Shown: positions 12,087 to 24,825, numbered from the stretch's first letter. The stretch is DNA of 64,000 nucleotides from Austropuccinia psidii (GCA_023105745.1 JALGQZ010000003.1:73258696-73322695); one strand, 5' to 3'. Made by a program: numbers and translations. The notes: generated by a model not told the origin, from the letters alone.

Positions 12087-13388
12087 TTACTGTGGTAAAT
12101 GAGTGTGTACCTCAGTGACTTCAAAAGAAACATTAATTTTTTCTATACTAAGATCTTCTGGTACTTCTTCTTCTTCTGAAGGCTCAGAATCACTTTCATG
12201 TAAAGATACATCAATTTTTTCTTTTGTGTCTTCTACTTTTTCAACATTTATCTCATTGATTCTTGTCTTTTTTGGGCAAGTGCTTGCTAAATGAGATGTA
12301 CTTCCACATTTGTGACATTTAAAAGGAAGTCTGTCTTGTGGCTTATTTGGCTTTGAAATTGGTTTCCCATTAGTCTTGTTGTCTATTGGGGATTTGGACC
12401 AATTTCTTCCAATTTTTTTTCTAGTAGTGATGTCCTCCATAGCATTGATATAATCTTCTGTAGAGCAAGGCTCAATACATCTGCTTCTTATATCATGCTC
12501 AAGGTCACCACCACACTTCTTAATATCTTTTTATGTATCGTTGTTTCAGATATATCAGGATGAAGGGCAGTTAATCTGTCCTTCTGTTTAAGAAACCAAG
12601 ACATGGGCTTGTCCCTCTCAATATTAAAAATGGCTTCAAAAGAATTTTCTATTCTAAATCTCCAGGAATAATTTTCCCACTTGGAAATAATTTGTTCTTT
12701 CCACCAAGGCCAAGAATGTTTACCATGGTCTTGTCTCATTTTGTAATACCATTTCTTTGCTGATTTGGTAAATAATGAGTGTAATCTGGCACTTATGTAT
12801 TCATCTGATATGATAAATTCTTCTTTAAACATATCAATTGTTTTCATATATTCCATATGATTATATTCTCCTTCACCATTGAAGGTTGGCCATTCCTTTA
12901 ATTTTTGAATGTCTTTGAAATTGCAAGAAGTTCCGACATCATTACTTGAAATGGTATGATGTAAATCATTATTCAAGTTAAGCACATTTCTGTCAAGAAT
13001 TGGTGTGGATTTCCTTGGCAATTCATTTTTTAGTGATATATTCTTAATACTTGATTGAATGTCTTCTTCCAATTCAAGTCTTGCTTTATCACTTTTTTTA
13101 CAATTGTTCTTGGAAAAGAGCTGCATTGTGACCAGTTGAATGTTCCAAGTTTTGACCTTGTAATTTCAATTCTCTTAACTGTCCAGCTATAAAAGAGATT
13201 GAATTGTCATCTGGTTGATTGCAAAAAGTAACTTTAGGCTCAATTCTTGCACAAATTTGTGTCAAAGACACAATATTCCCTTTATTAACATGTTCAAGGT
13301 CACTAATGGTTTTTTGTTGCTCTTTCACTTGTAATATCTCATTACCCAACGTTTGTTGGATATACTCCAATGTTTTAAGCTTTGTCAT
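12087..13388 (-). pseudogene. G1-a gag relic
   Basis: Two overlapping pieces (13098-13388, 12488-13126) and a third (12087-12440) align with Gag of the intact element. The capsid-like part has KLKEWPTFNGEGEYNHMEY, the KWYYKMRQ and SWPWWKEQII motifs, and RLTALHPD. The nucleocapsid end carries one zinc knuckle, CHKCGSTSHLASTC (CX2CX4HX4C), followed by a Lys/Glu-rich acidic stretch. Frame changes near 13110 and 12460 break it. Confidence 0.88.
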
Positions 13389-13435
13389 AATTTCTTTATT
13401 ACAAGAATCAAATTGAGTTACAAGCTTAACAAGAT

Positions 13436-13998
13436 CTATTTCTTTGGGAAAGATTGGTTCAATCTTTCCTCCTCCTTGTTTTTGAATTCCATCAGAGTTC
13501 TTGCCATGCTGAACACATTGTCCATGGATGTCTTTTCTTTATTTGGGATTCTGTAATTCTGTGGGTAAGGCTTGTTCCATTTGGGCTTTGCCTTTCCCTT
13601 CTGATTGGTCTTTGGGGCTTGCTTGGGCTTTTCTGGCACTTGTTGAGGCGGACTTTTGCTGGTGGATGCTTGGGGAGCTTCCACTTGGATGTTGTCCTTG
13701 CCTTGGGCCAACTTCTTCTTCTGATCCTCTGATAACATACTTTGGTTTTTCAACCAAGCTTTTATCTGTTGGACTTGTCCTTTGCAAGACATTGCTGTCC
13801 AACCCTTCAGAAGTTCTTCTGTCTTTTCTGGCCCCATGAACTTCTTCACTTGAAGATAAGAGTTTATTGTGACTATCCAAAGACTTGGTAGAAGTTCCCA
13901 CTCTTGCTGTTTTGTGGCCATAAACCAGTTCTTGTACTGAGACTGGTAAATCTCAACTGCTGCCTGTTGGAAATGATTCATTTCTAACAGCAATAGCA
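13436..13998 (-). pseudogene. G1-a homolog of the overlapping upstream frame (ORF1-like)
   Basis: About 185 codons align in sequence with the 199-codon frame at 29166-29765, the frame overlapping the long Gag-Pol ORF in younger copies. Shared features are QQAxVxIY near the start, NSYLxVxKF, a Pro/Lys/Ser-rich middle, and the end (Q)xYRIPxxxxxxMxNVFxMARTxME with a KKEEARL/NKEEERL tail. In this copy the competing long frame is closed by a stop just after LQNPK (13539) and another near 13955. The conserved frame is therefore this one. It ends AAATAG where the younger copies have AAATGA. No known domain was recognised. Confidence 0.75.
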
Positions 13999-14198
13999 GT
14001 TATGTCAGCTTCTGGACCCTCAATAAGAGTTTCAAAGGTGCTGGCTAACCTTTGGGAACTGGTGGAAGTTCTGGCATCCTCCATTTGTGCCTCTCCTCTG
14101 GGCTGACCCTCTTGTCTTTTTGATTTGTGACTGGAATTTCCTGGTCCAGATCCATTTGATTGGATTGAGTAATTACTTCCACTTCTAGTAGGAGTCAT
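13953..14198 (-). pseudogene. G1-a relic of the Gag-Pol N-terminus (MxPTRSG frame)
   Basis: The ATG at 14198 starts MTPTRSGSNYS, matching [11 protein letters not shown] of the younger copies with different serine codons, so this start is conserved as protein. The frame stays open for 81 codons, then hits TGA about where the ORF1-like frame becomes open. Either a +1 frameshift or splicing would be needed to link them. Confidence 0.65.
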
Positions 14199-14246
14199 TT
14201 CACGTCAATTTTAAGAAAAAATAGACTAATAATGGATTAAATTCAC
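14185..14246 (-). other. Predicted 62-bp intron containing the Gag-Pol ATG (G1-a)
   Basis: On the minus strand the donor is CAG|GTGAAT at 14246. The acceptor is CCTACTAG at 14185, 11 bp after the ATG at 14198. The upstream exon (14247-14363) follows a TTTTTCTCTAG acceptor. Its phase would lead into the ORF1-like frame, exactly as in the younger copies, although the exon and the junction region now carry stops. Confidence 0.5.
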
Positions 14247-14364
14247 CTGCTGGACCTTTGAAGGGTTCTTTGGTTATCAAACCCCTTGGTGCTGGGCTAG
14301 TTTGAATTTCAATACTAGACTCTTAGGCTTCAGAGTCTGAAGAGCTGTCTCTGATTGATGATAC

Positions 14365-14890
14365 TAGAGAAAAATAAAAATATAAGTTAATTTATCAAAC
14401 AATAAAAATGACTTATAAACTCAACTTATTAAATAAAGCTTTTTTAATGTAATTTATGGCAAATTAAATCAAAAATAAAGAAAAAATGTCTAAGATTAAA
14501 GAAAAAATATTTTTAGTAAAGATTTTTTATTTTTTAATTTATTATTTGATTTTATATTTTCTTTAAAGAAATAATAATAATGCAAGTAACAATTTATTAA
14601 TCAAGATTGTATTATTATTCACTTTATACTAGAATAACTCAAAGAATAAATTTCAAGCCTGTGATGTGAAAAAGCCACTAGGTAGACAAAAGAAATTTAT
14701 TCAAACTCACTCAATAGTATATTTTTTCAAACAATATTCTTGAGAAAAAATAACTTTATTAATATTATAAAGATTATTTATAAGGGATAAGTCCCAAAAA
14801 AGCCAATATTAAGATAAATATGGCAATCTTACATCAAAAGATAGTAAAATAAGGTCTAGAATATGATTTATGTCCCAAACATTGGTTAAA
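14365..14890 (-). other. AT-rich leader of G1-a between primer site and first exon
   Basis: About 525 bp of A/T-rich sequence with no ORF worth noting. It corresponds to the transcribed leader between the primer binding site and gag. The younger copies have a leader of only about 200 bp. Confidence 0.5.
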
Positions 14891-14908
14891 ATCATGGCCA
14901 GGCCTCTA
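14891..14908 (-). other. Degenerate primer binding site of G1-a
   Basis: Just inside the 5' LTR the minus strand reads TAGAGGCCTGGCCATGAT. The intact element has TGGGGGCCCAGCCGTGAT at the same place. Most differences are G-to-A or C-to-T. This shows common origin and loss of priming ability. Confidence 0.7.
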
Positions 14909-14910
14909 AA

Positions 14911-16219
14911 TGTAAGTTTTGTTTATGAAACTCTTGATAATAGGAGCAATATCAAGAGTACTATGACTTTCCTCAGTAGAAATATATAATATAATGAAAT
15001 ATTATAACCACAAATTTAAATATAATTATTAAAAAAGAATTATATAAAAAAAATAAATTTAATTTTTATTATAAAAATATAATAATGATAATAAATTATA
15101 ATTATTCTATTATTGCTATAGTCACTGACAATTATAACAATAAGAAGTGTAAAGCTCTTAATGAGACAATTACATGTGGAAAATATGAATATTAACCACT
15201 TATAAATAATATTAATATTATTCATAAAAGAATTAAAACACACACTGTAGAGAAATAATTCTTATAGAAAAAAAATTCTATATAAAAAAACTAATACTAG
15301 ATAACAAAGATATAGAACTTTAGAGAAAACTTCCTTGTAATATTTATTTAATACAACAAGTTAAACAACAACAGTTATTATATTAAATAATAATTATAAG
15401 TTAAAAATACGCCAAAAATCAATACTTTTAAAGATAAAGCAACTTTTTATAATAAAATTATGATTAAAGAATTTTTAAGAGGAATTTGTGGATTCTTAGA
15501 AGATACTTAAGATGATTAATTTTCTATAATTAAATATATTATTGGTGATTACAGCAATAATCTAAATTTTATGATTTCAATTCTTTGATTTTAATTAATA
15601 AATAATAAAATAACTTAAGAATTACTTTAATAATAAGATTTTATATTGAATAAAACTTTACCTGTTGAAATTTCTAATACAATTGCATTGATAATAAATG
15701 ATGGACAAAAATAGTGATTAAAAAGACTCTTTTTATGTCTTCAGAGCAGCTCTCATGATTCATAATGAATATAAAAGGCGTTCTCAAGCCAAAACTGAAA
15801 AAACATGCTTAAAAATAAATTTCTTAACTTAAGGTAGCTTATTTTTAATTCCAATTTAAAGTTACCAGTGTTATTCTTAACTCCAAGTAACTTTAATCCT
15901 CATTTAAAGTAATTATTTTAGGTTTTAATATAAAATAAGCTCATTTATATTAAAGTTCATCACATGAACAACTTAAAAATAGAATTCCAAGCAGAAATCT
16001 ATTAAACTCAATTTTTAATTAATCTTTAAAGAAATTATAATTTTCTTTGAACTTAATTAAAAGAGTAAATTTCCAGGCTGATTACCCAGGAAATTTATTT
16101 ATCAAAGATAATTAAAATTTGATTTATATGTAGATAAGATTAAACTGTAAGCTGTGAGAAATCCTCAAGAAAATCCATTGAGAATTGGATTTTTATGAAT
16201 TTTTGAAGTTATTGCTATT
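14911..16219 (-). repeat. G1-a 5' LTR, truncated
   Basis: Starts TGTAAGTTTTGTTTATG and aligns with 6142-7470, including the long A/T-rich blocks. It stops at GTTATTGCTATT where the family B LTR begins at 16220. The outer ~850 bp with the expected CACA end is missing. Confidence 0.82.
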
Positions 16220-17582
16220 TGTCAGCCCCTGACTCAAAACAGAGCACTAGCATGACATCCAACATACCATAAATAATGGTATGACAAGTATTGAACAAAC
16301 ATAGTCAATACAGGTAATAAATAAGAGGAAAAAACTCCTCTCAAATTAAACACCAACCTTATCCAAACAGAATAAGGAAACCTAGAGGAGAATAAACAAG
16401 TCAAAACCCTTATTTTCACCTCTCATCTAACTTATTCATATTTAAGTTATTCTATACCAAAATGGTATTTTTCTTAAAGCTCACATAGAGAGCTACACAA
16501 TGGTATCATCCATGTTGCTGTAACACCACTACAACCGGAGATACCATATGACCTTTATTTTAAAAACCAAGACCCCCCTGAAAGTCAAAGAGGGCTTGTA
16601 CAAAGCTGTACAAAAGTATAACCAAATTAATGATCTAAAAAAGAGCTTTAATTTGAGACACCTTAGACCTCTGTATCTCTTAAATTGACTGAGGGATCTT
16701 GGTTCAAAGGTTTAACAACCAAAATACAGATATTCTGAAAACAACAATGTAAACAAACCCCTGTATCTTTGGCATACACTCATACAACTGTACAGTGTAA
16801 TATACCAAACTGTAGAGCTAATAAAGCCCTAAAAGACTGTATCATCAGAATACAGATATCTTCCAAATTGAAGAAGATATCTGGTATGGAAGTTTTTTTG
16901 AAGCCTCATACTGATGTACAAAAATACATCCAAAACGTTAAAGCCCTTATAGCTTTTGCTATCTTAAAGAAGATTAAACATGAAGCATACCAAATTGAAG
17001 AGCGCATTAAGCCCTTCAATTCTGTGCTCTTGGTTTCTTGATATCTTAAGAACTGACTGAGATATCTTGATTGGAAGGTTTTTCTAGCAATACATGACTG
17101 TATCAAACTTGTATCAAACAGTATTGCTCTCATACTTAAAATAATATACTTATAAAGATATAACCTCTCTAAAATCATCATTATTGATCATACAGACACC
17201 AGAACAACGTCATCCAAGTGCTGACGTGGCAGGTGAAAAGTTTTTTCACCCTGTATTGATCCAGAATGATCATTTGTGGTTCCAAAACCACAATTCTGCC
17301 TCTATTGACGTCAGAATTGACGATCCAGAACCACAGACTGATCATTGGAGTGAAAACTTTCACTCCTCTGACGCGTGAAGAGTTAATAACTCTTGACAGT
17401 CTTGAAATATATAAAAAGAAGGGGTTTTTCCTTGAAAACCCACCATCTTTATCTTATTATCCATATTCTTATGTGACAAAACTGTTATCAATCAGTAGTG
17501 TACTTAGACTTATCATTAAAGATATAATTAGAATATAATTATTGTAGTACTTCTTTACAGTCAAAGATATTAGAGTATTACA
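16220..17582 (+). repeat. LTR of family B
   Basis: Starts TGTCAGCCCCTGACTC and matches the fragment at 5166. A strong TATA box (TATATAAAAAGAAGG, 17408-17422) suits a promoter inside an LTR. The end is uncertain: ATTACA at 17582 is one choice, and CTGACA at 17728, which mirrors TGTCAG, is the other. No coding region of its own follows. The chromovirus relic after it carries a different 3' LTR, so family B is either a solo or truncated LTR or was joined by deletion. Confidence 0.6.
17408..17417 (+). promoter_or_regulatory. TATA box in family B LTR
   Basis: TATATAAAAA lies 165 bp before the proposed LTR end at 17582, a usual distance for the U3 promoter of a fungal LTR element. Confidence 0.5.
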
Positions 17583-17585
17583 ACC

Positions 17586-17636
17586 CAGGTCCTCAACAGA
17601 CTCATCACCACTGTTACCATGTAGCAGTAGGACCTG
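17586..17636 (+). repeat. Inverted repeat just after the family B LTR
   Basis: CAGGTCCT (17586-17593) and AGGACCTG (17629-17636) are perfect complements separated by 35 bp. They lie in the first 60 bases after the proposed LTR end, where a primer binding site is expected. No tRNA-like site was recognised there. Confidence 0.55.
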
Positions 17637-17839
17637 AAGATTTAAATTTATTTGTTTTTTGACGTGTCACAGTCATAATACTAGCTTGTAACTACATTTT
17701 ATAGCTACTATATAGACTCACCCTGACAATAATTCTGTATCTTCACTTCATCTCTTCTTTGGGAATATGGACCTTCCTCCTTCATCTTATCATGACTCCC
17801 TGGGGGAGTTTTAGGATGAAGGGGAAGAGCCAGAAGAAA

Positions 17840-20794
17840 TAGAAACCATGATGAAGGTTGTTCCTTCTGTTTATCACCAGTACTTGGACGTATTCTCCAA
17901 GGTGAAAGCAGAGAAACTTCCTGCTCACCATGCCTGTGATCATCATATCGAGCTGGAGGGGTCTCTACCTCCAGTTGGGGTGATCTACTCTTTATCAAAC
18001 CAAGAGTCAGATTCACTCAGGGCCTACATTTCAGAGAATGTAGAGAAAGGTTTCATCCGGCCAAGCACCTGTCCTCTTTGTCAAAAAGAAAGATGGTGGC
18101 CTCTGTTTGTGTGTTGCTTACCGCAAACTCAATGCTTTTACTAGGAAGAACAAGTATCCTGTTCCTCCTATGAATCAGCTTCTTACTGTATTCAATGGTT
18201 CTTCTATCTTCTCCAAGATTGATTTGCGTGGTTCATATAACCTGCTCAGAATCAAGGAAGGTGATGAACACTTGACTTGTTTTAGGACTAAATATGGCAG
18301 CTATGAGTATTTGGCTATGCCATTTGGGCTCACCAACGCTCCTGCCTCTTTTCAAAACCTTGTCAATGATATGTTTTATGATCTTCTTGATGTTTATGTT
18401 GTGGTTTAATTGGATGACATTATGGTCTTTTCCAAATCTGAAGAAGAACATGTCACTCATGTGTCCACTGTTCTTTCCAGACTCAGAGCCAATAACCTCT
18501 TTGCTAAGTCCTCCAAGTGCCTGTTTCATGTTGCTAGTGTAGAGTATTTGGGTTATGTTGTTTCTTCTGAAGGTCTCAAGATGGACCAAGCAAAAGTCCA
18601 GCAAAGTCTCAATTGGCCACCTCCAAGAAACCTCAAGGCTCTTCAATCATTCCTTGGCTTGGCCAATTTTTGCCGCCATTTCATCAAGAATTATTTAAAG
18701 AAGATCAGTTCACACACAAGTTTCCTCAAGAAAGATTCCCATTTTCCCCTCAATGAGGAAGCTCTTAGACAGTTTCATCAACTAAAAGAGGCATTCACCA
18801 TTGCTCCAATCCTTTCTCACTTTGATCCTTCTCTACCCACCATTGTAGAGACTGATGCTTCTGATTATGCCTTGGGTGCTGTACTGAGTCATATTTCTGA
18901 CTCAGGAAAACATCCCATTGCATTTGATAGCCGCATGCTTCTCCCAGCTGAGCTCAATTATGAGATTAATGACAAGGAACTTCTTGGCATAATCTGGGCT
19001 CTCAAGCGCTGGAGAGCTTTTCTTCTTTCTCTTTCTTCCTCTTTTGAAGTTCTCACCAATCATTCCTCACTTCAATATTTCATTTCATCAAAGATTCTTA
19101 CTTGCCGTCAAGCCCACTGGGCTGAATTTCTCTCAGAATTCCATTTTTCAATCACTTACCGCCCTGGCCGCCTGGCCACCCTTCCAGATGCATTGTCATG
19201 TCAGGAAAACGTTTACCCAGAGAGGGGGGAAGATTTCATCAGCAAGAATCCAATGAATTATCAAAAAATAATCAAGCAAGATGAAATTCAAGCCTCAACA
19301 TTCTTTGCAGTCAAGGTGGAAGCATTTTCAAATTTGATTGAATTAATTCAGAATTTATCATGGAAAGATTCTCAATATAGAAGTATCCTTCAAGATTTGG
19401 GTAAAGGTAGATCTGTCCAAGATTATTCTCTTTATTCCTCCTCCCAACTTCTTCTGTTCAAAGATTGGGTGGTGGTCCCAAATGACCCCACAATTCAACT
19501 CAGCATACTTCAAAAAAGTCATGACTCTCCCCTAGCTGGAAACCCTGGCCAAGAGAAGACTCTCAAACTTGTCAAGTGGGATTTCCACTGGTCTGGCATG
19601 ACTCAATTCATCAAGGATTATGTCTCATCCTTTCAACAGTGTTCAAGAAACAAAAATATTCACCACAAGAAGTTTGGACTCCTCAAACCTCTTCCAATTC
19701 CAAATGGTCCTTGGATTTTTCTTTCAATGGATTTCATCACTCAATTGCCACTGTCCAATTCCTTTGACTCAATCCTTGTCATAGTGGAAAGATTCTCAAA
19801 AATTGCAGTTTTCATTCCAACAATGTCTTCAATAACTTCAGTAGATTTGGCCCATTTATTCATCAAACATATTTTCTCAAAGAATGGCCTTCCTTCAAGC
19901 ATTTCTAGTGATAGAGGTTCTCTTTTTGTTTCTTCCTTTTGGACCAATCTTTGTCAGAAGATCAAGATTTCAAGAGATTGGTCAACCGCTTACCATCCAG
20001 AAACTGATGGACAGACAGAGAAGGTAAATCAGATACTAGAACATTACCTTTGGATTTATGTCAGTTATCATAAAGATGATTGGAACACCTGGAGCCCTCT
20101 GGCTGAATTCGCCCACAATACCTCTGACCACTCTTCAACAAAACAATCACCATTTTTCACTGTTTATGGAAGAGATCCACATTTTGACTCAGTTCACATT
20201 ACTCAAGATACTCCTTCTGGAAAGTTATCAACAAAACTCCAATCAGTACAGCAAGATGTCAAGAGAGAACTTGAAGTTGCCATAAACAGGTTTAAGAGGT
20301 ATGCAGATAAAAGTAGAGCAAGTCCACCTGTTTTCAATCCTGGTGACATGGTATGGCTTTCTTCCAAGAACATCAAATCAACTAGACCCACCAAAAAACT
20401 GTCTGAAAGATGGTTGGGTCATTTTCCAATCTTGAAGAAAGTCAGTACTCATGCTTATCATCTCAAGCTTCCACCTCAATGGAAATCTATCCACCCAGTC
20501 TTCCATATATCCCTCCTGGAACCAGTCAAGACATCAAAAATCCCAAATCGGCATCAAGAGCCTCCTCCTTTAATCATCCTTGAAGAAGAAGAGAAATGGG
20601 AAGTCTCTCAAATACTGGACTCAAAGCTCAAGAGAGGAAAATTATGGTATCTGCTGGAATGGAAAGGTTTCAGTCAAGACCCAGAAAGATCCACTTGGGA
20701 ACCAACCAAAAACCTCAAGAATTGTCCTAAACTTGTCAAAGATTTTCATTCATTATATCCTGACAAGCTTGGACCCAATTCCTCAAAGGCTTGA
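17840..20794 (+). pseudogene. Chromovirus pol relic (RT to chromodomain)
   Basis: A Ty3/gypsy chromovirus pol missing gag and most of the protease. It opens in the linker before RT (YHQYLDVFSKVKAEKLPAHH). It has a frame change near 18080-18100 and continues with RT ([28 protein letters not shown]). A TAA at 18407-18409 falls where the catalytic loop's tyrosine codon belongs, just before LDDI. The 794-codon ORF 18410-20794 carries the rest of RT, RNase H (VETDASDYALGAVL), integrase (D-D-E in MDFITQLPL, SSDRGSLFV, ETDGQTEKVNQ) and a chromodomain (WEVSQILDSK...WEPTKNL). The integrase zinc finger has lost one Cys (YVSSFQQC). The chromodomain, where active, targets insertion to heterochromatin. 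Confidence 0.93.
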
Positions 20795-21597
20795 TCCATT
20801 ATGGTGCTTGGTGCAAAGAGGAATTACCAAAAGTAAGTCCCACTTCTGGTATGCACCTTTAGGGGTATTCTCCTCTTTTTTTGTTGTAAGCATCACCTTG
20901 GCCACTCTGTGAGCATTTTGAAATTTTGGACACAGATATTGGAATGGATTTCAACTTCATTTCCAATCTTATGGCCACTTTCACTTGGGAAAATGGGCCA
21001 TGCACCTTTCAATTGATTTCAAAGACTTCAACATTAAAATTCATTCCTTCAAAATTTTTTGATTTTATTTTGATGGCACTGGCGGGAGTGGTAACTACCA
21101 AAAGTAAGTTCCTCTCCTGATGTGCACTTCCCTGAGGGGTCTACAATCTTGTCAAAACATCACCTTGGCCACTTTGTGAGCACCTGGCATCAAATTTCTC
21201 TTTCCAGGTCCTTGGCCAATTTCAAAATCAGTTATCAACCTCCATGATGAAGATTGGAACCTCCTCAAGATTCAATTAATTTTTCTTTTCATTTTTCTCT
21301 TTCTTTCATTGGCATTTTCATTCTTTATGTTAAATTTTATTTTCATTTTCATTTTATCATATCAAAAATTCATCTCAAAGAATATTCATTCATTACAACA
21401 TCATCAATCATAAAGCCAATCTCAAAAGAAGATCAAGCAAGTCCTGTGTCATATGACACATTTTTAATATAAGTTATTATTTTATTTTCCCCTTAGAAGA
21501 ACTTTCCTCTATCCCACTCTCAATCCTTTCCAATAGCCTCAACAGGCTTCAACTTGTATTGGTGCTCAGGAGCTCACCATTTCAAGGTGGGGGGTAC
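20795..21597 (+). repeat. 3' untranslated region of the chromovirus with an internal ~90-bp duplication
   Basis: Two blocks, 20826-20912 and 21097-21182, both begin TACCAAAAGTAAGT and end CATCACCTTGGCCACT(C/T)TGTGAGCA, with diverged middles. The region ends with the polypurine tract AAGGTGGGGGGTAC before the LTR at 21598. Nothing coding was recognised. Confidence 0.65.
21584..21597 (+). other. Polypurine tract of the chromovirus
   Basis: AAGGTGGGGGGTAC abuts TGTCACAACC. This G-rich tract and TGTCA start are typical of chromovirus 3' ends and fix the LTR boundary. Confidence 0.8.
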
Positions 21598-22764
21598 TGT
21601 CACAACCATGGAAACTCACCTCCTTGGATCCCTGTATGGCATATCAAGCCACAGTCCTATTATGGCCAATTGGCCAATATGGTCACGTCATCATCTTATG
21701 GACCATTTATGGCCATTTGTCTTTTGGGGCCTTCATGACCCTTCACCTCAATCCAGAAACTATAGTGGCAATTTATGCCCAATTGGGTATTTCTGGTCAT
21801 TTCACTCAAAACCAAGGGAAAGGGCCCAAATGGCTGTTTTTGGCCATTTGGGCTCATAATGCCCATTTGAGCACTTTGACGCAAAGTGTCCAAAAGACAC
21901 TTTCCCGCCCTTTGGGCCAGTTTTTGGCTGAGAACCCAAAAGTGGCCAAAAGCCCCAAAGGACCCTGAAACACCTTCCCAAGCTCTGAAGCCATCACATC
22001 CATCTTTCTCCCCTTTGTCTTTCCATCTCAAGACCTTTGGACATAATCTTCTTTCCAATGAACCAATATGCCATAAATGATGTTATATGTCATTATGCAT
22101 CATTTTTCAAAAGAAATTCAATGGTGGAAATATCAAATGGTCATTCCAATATTCCAACATATCATCATGTCATCAAGGCACCCAATCATTCAGAGGACTC
22201 ATCAAGGCTCAAGAGGAAGTGTTTCAGCATCAAAGACCAATCACGCCATCAAGACGTCATTGGATAATTTCATTCACAGTATTCCTCCAAGGCAATACTT
22301 TTAAACCATTCTCAAGGGATTCAAGAGGCATTTCATTCTTTTTTGTAGTTTCAAAGCTCCACTCAATCCATCTCGGCAACCACCTTCATTTCAATACAGT
22401 CTGGATCCATCAAGAACTGTATTTCATTTTCAAGGATGGGAAATTCATTCACTCCATTTCAATTTCAATATTAGCCAGCTTTATTGATTCCCAAAACAAT
22501 CAATACAGCCTCAAGGATCAATACAGATAAGTTTTCAGCCTGAAGAACTCAAGCTCCCAACTTTTCACATATACTGGCTACCCTTTCCACCCTGGGGAGC
22601 TTTTCCCCAGTTAATTAATATACTTTCATTTTATTTTATCTTTATTTATCTTACCATTTTTGTTAAGTGAATACTGATATTATCAAGTCAGTCATTTAGC
22701 ACCTTTTCTCTTTTTCTTTCTTTGCCTGTCAATGGATATTTGGTGGTCATATCCTTACTAATTC
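21598..22764 (+). repeat. Chromovirus 3' LTR (LTR-C copy 3), interrupted
   Basis: Starts TGTCACAACCATGG after the polypurine tract. It matches 5551-6141 and 1-905. At 22764 it is cut after AATTC by the TGTAAG start of a G1 LTR, whereas copy 1 continues with CATTATTC. The remaining ~260 bp of this LTR were not found on the far side of the inserted elements. Confidence 0.85.
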
Positions 22765-24684
22765 TGTAAGATTTGACTATGAAACTGATGATAATATTAC
22801 TATTAATCAACAGTACTATGTCTGTTCTTATGAAATATAATAAAGAATTATTATAACCACAATTAAATAATTATAAAATTATTTCTTTCACGTGTTATAC
22901 ACTACTAGTGATTATAACAGTGAGCAGTAATTGTCTACAAGAATCAATTACAAGAAGAATTTAATAATAAAAACTTCTTTTATTAAAATAATAAAATTAT
23001 TTTAATATATAATTATCTTTTACAAGAATAATTATAAATATAATTCTTGAAGAAAACTATTACTAGAGAAAAACTTTAAGAATTAAAGATAAATGACTCA
23101 CTATTACTCCAAAGAACTTATTGATAGATAAAAGTAGAGAAATTTGACGTAGAATTGTGGATTTAAGGGATCAAAAGGATTTATAACAGTATTACAACAA
23201 TTTATAGTTGGATTCTTTGATTTCACGTCTTTCTGATTGATTCTGAAAGATTTAAAATACTTAAGAATAGCTTTAACTAATACTTACTTGTTGGTAATAA
23301 TGATTTAATAAATTGATAAGATGATGATACAGAAAAAACAGCAAGAGGAGGCCTCTTTTAAGTCAACAACAGCTCACAGAGGCGTGCCATGGAGCAAACT
23401 GAAAAACCAGTGAGTGAGAAAACAATAAACCCTTTTGGTTTATTGATTACATCATTATTTGTCACGTAACACTATCATAAGTACTTATTTGATGCTTTTA
23501 CGTGACTACCAACCCCAATATGGTTAAGAATAAAAGGAGTAACACTTGTAAATCTTCTTTTATTCCAAAATAATCATTGATTTCTCAAAGTTATCAATGT
23601 TATTGCCAATTTCATCACAGGTTGTAATTACTGTGAATTTTTGAAGATTCAGTGTTTCACGTAGAATAACCAAAAATGGACTGTAAGTAAAACTTTCAAT
23701 TTTATTAGTAAAACTGTAATTCTTTTCGGTTGTACCATAGATAATACAGTTCTCCTTTAGTCCTGAACGTTTCAGAAAGATTCATGAAGAATTGTATTTC
23801 TAATGAATTTTTGAAGTTTTTACCTCATTTCTACGTAGAATTGCAAATAGCAGTGTTTTGCTGGTTGCTATGAGGTAAATCAATGAATATGGGTCCCAAA
23901 AGGGTTTTAATTACTCTTTTGGGGTTTATCCATGGAAAGTCATTAGTAATTGACATGGTTACAGGAGTTTAAGTAGCTCATTACCTCCTTGGCACGTCAA
24001 AATAGCAGGTTATTTGCTATTTTCTGGTGTTTTACAGTAGTTGTAACATGGTAACCAAGTTCCCAAAGAGTTTTGGTTTACCAATTGGGCCAAGATGAGC
24101 CATGGATCCATGCTCTGGAGCTATCCACGCCTCTGAGGCCTCAGAAGTTGGGTACCCTGGCTCTCTTTGATGTCTTTTGTCCCCCTTGCCTATTTTTCAC
24201 GTCAAAATAGAATTTTAAGCTCAAAGTGAGATATCCACTATGGGTGTACCAAAAGTCCATGTAAGAATACCATGATATTAAGTGCTCAAAACATGCATAA
24301 CACTATTCTTAGTGTATATGTAACATGGGATTTCTCACTTTCCCATTATTTTGGCTCAAAATCAAGAAAAACAAAAATTTTCACAGATCTTTTATGTGGT
24401 ATTAATGATGTGGTATTGAAGTATTTTCCATTTTACCACCTCAAATACTTAAATTGAGCTTATTCACTCTATGGAGCTACCCTAGGTGAATTTTTGTGTA
24501 GAATCCAAATCTGGTCTTAAATCCATGGATTTACTTACTCAATAAAAAGTTATTCATCTTTTCTGAAATTGAAAATGATGAATTTTGGATATATGCATGA
24601 CTTATGAGTTTTGCATAATTCAAAATTTCTTTTTAAGATAATTGTGGCCTATTTGGGTATGTAAAATATACCTCAAGGATCACA
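22765..24684 (-). repeat. G1-b 3' LTR
   Basis: The plus strand begins TGTAAGATTTGACTATG and ends GGATCACA, about 1.92 kb. It resembles the G1-a LTR at both ends and matches, inverted, the remnant at 33130-34453 (for example around CCAAAATAATGGGAA and AGCTGTTGTTGACTT). The minus-strand tract 24685-24705 is TTTTTTGGTGGGAGGGAA, the polypurine tract. Confidence 0.82.
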
Positions 24685-24825
24685 TTCCCTCCCACCAAAA
24701 AATAAAATTGTACTACAATTTTATTAGTGATAAAAGAATAAGGCCCCAAAGGGGGTTAATGTCCACTGTCCAACCTCTTCATATTACTCAGATCAAGTAA
24801 CTTTAAAGCACATTTATAGACATAT

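Larger units (their letters stand above)
6142..16219 (-). mobile_element. G1-a: decayed minus-strand Ty3/gypsy element
   Basis: The element runs from the left LTR (6142-8325) through pol and gag relics (8482-14198) to a right LTR beginning at 14911. The right LTR is cut short at 16219 by family B LTR sequence. Being on the minus strand, its 5' LTR is the right one. All enzymatic modules survive as fragments. Several stops and frameshifts and a mutated primer binding site show it is long dead. Because the right end is lost, its target duplication cannot be checked; the left flank is CATTC. Confidence 0.85.
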
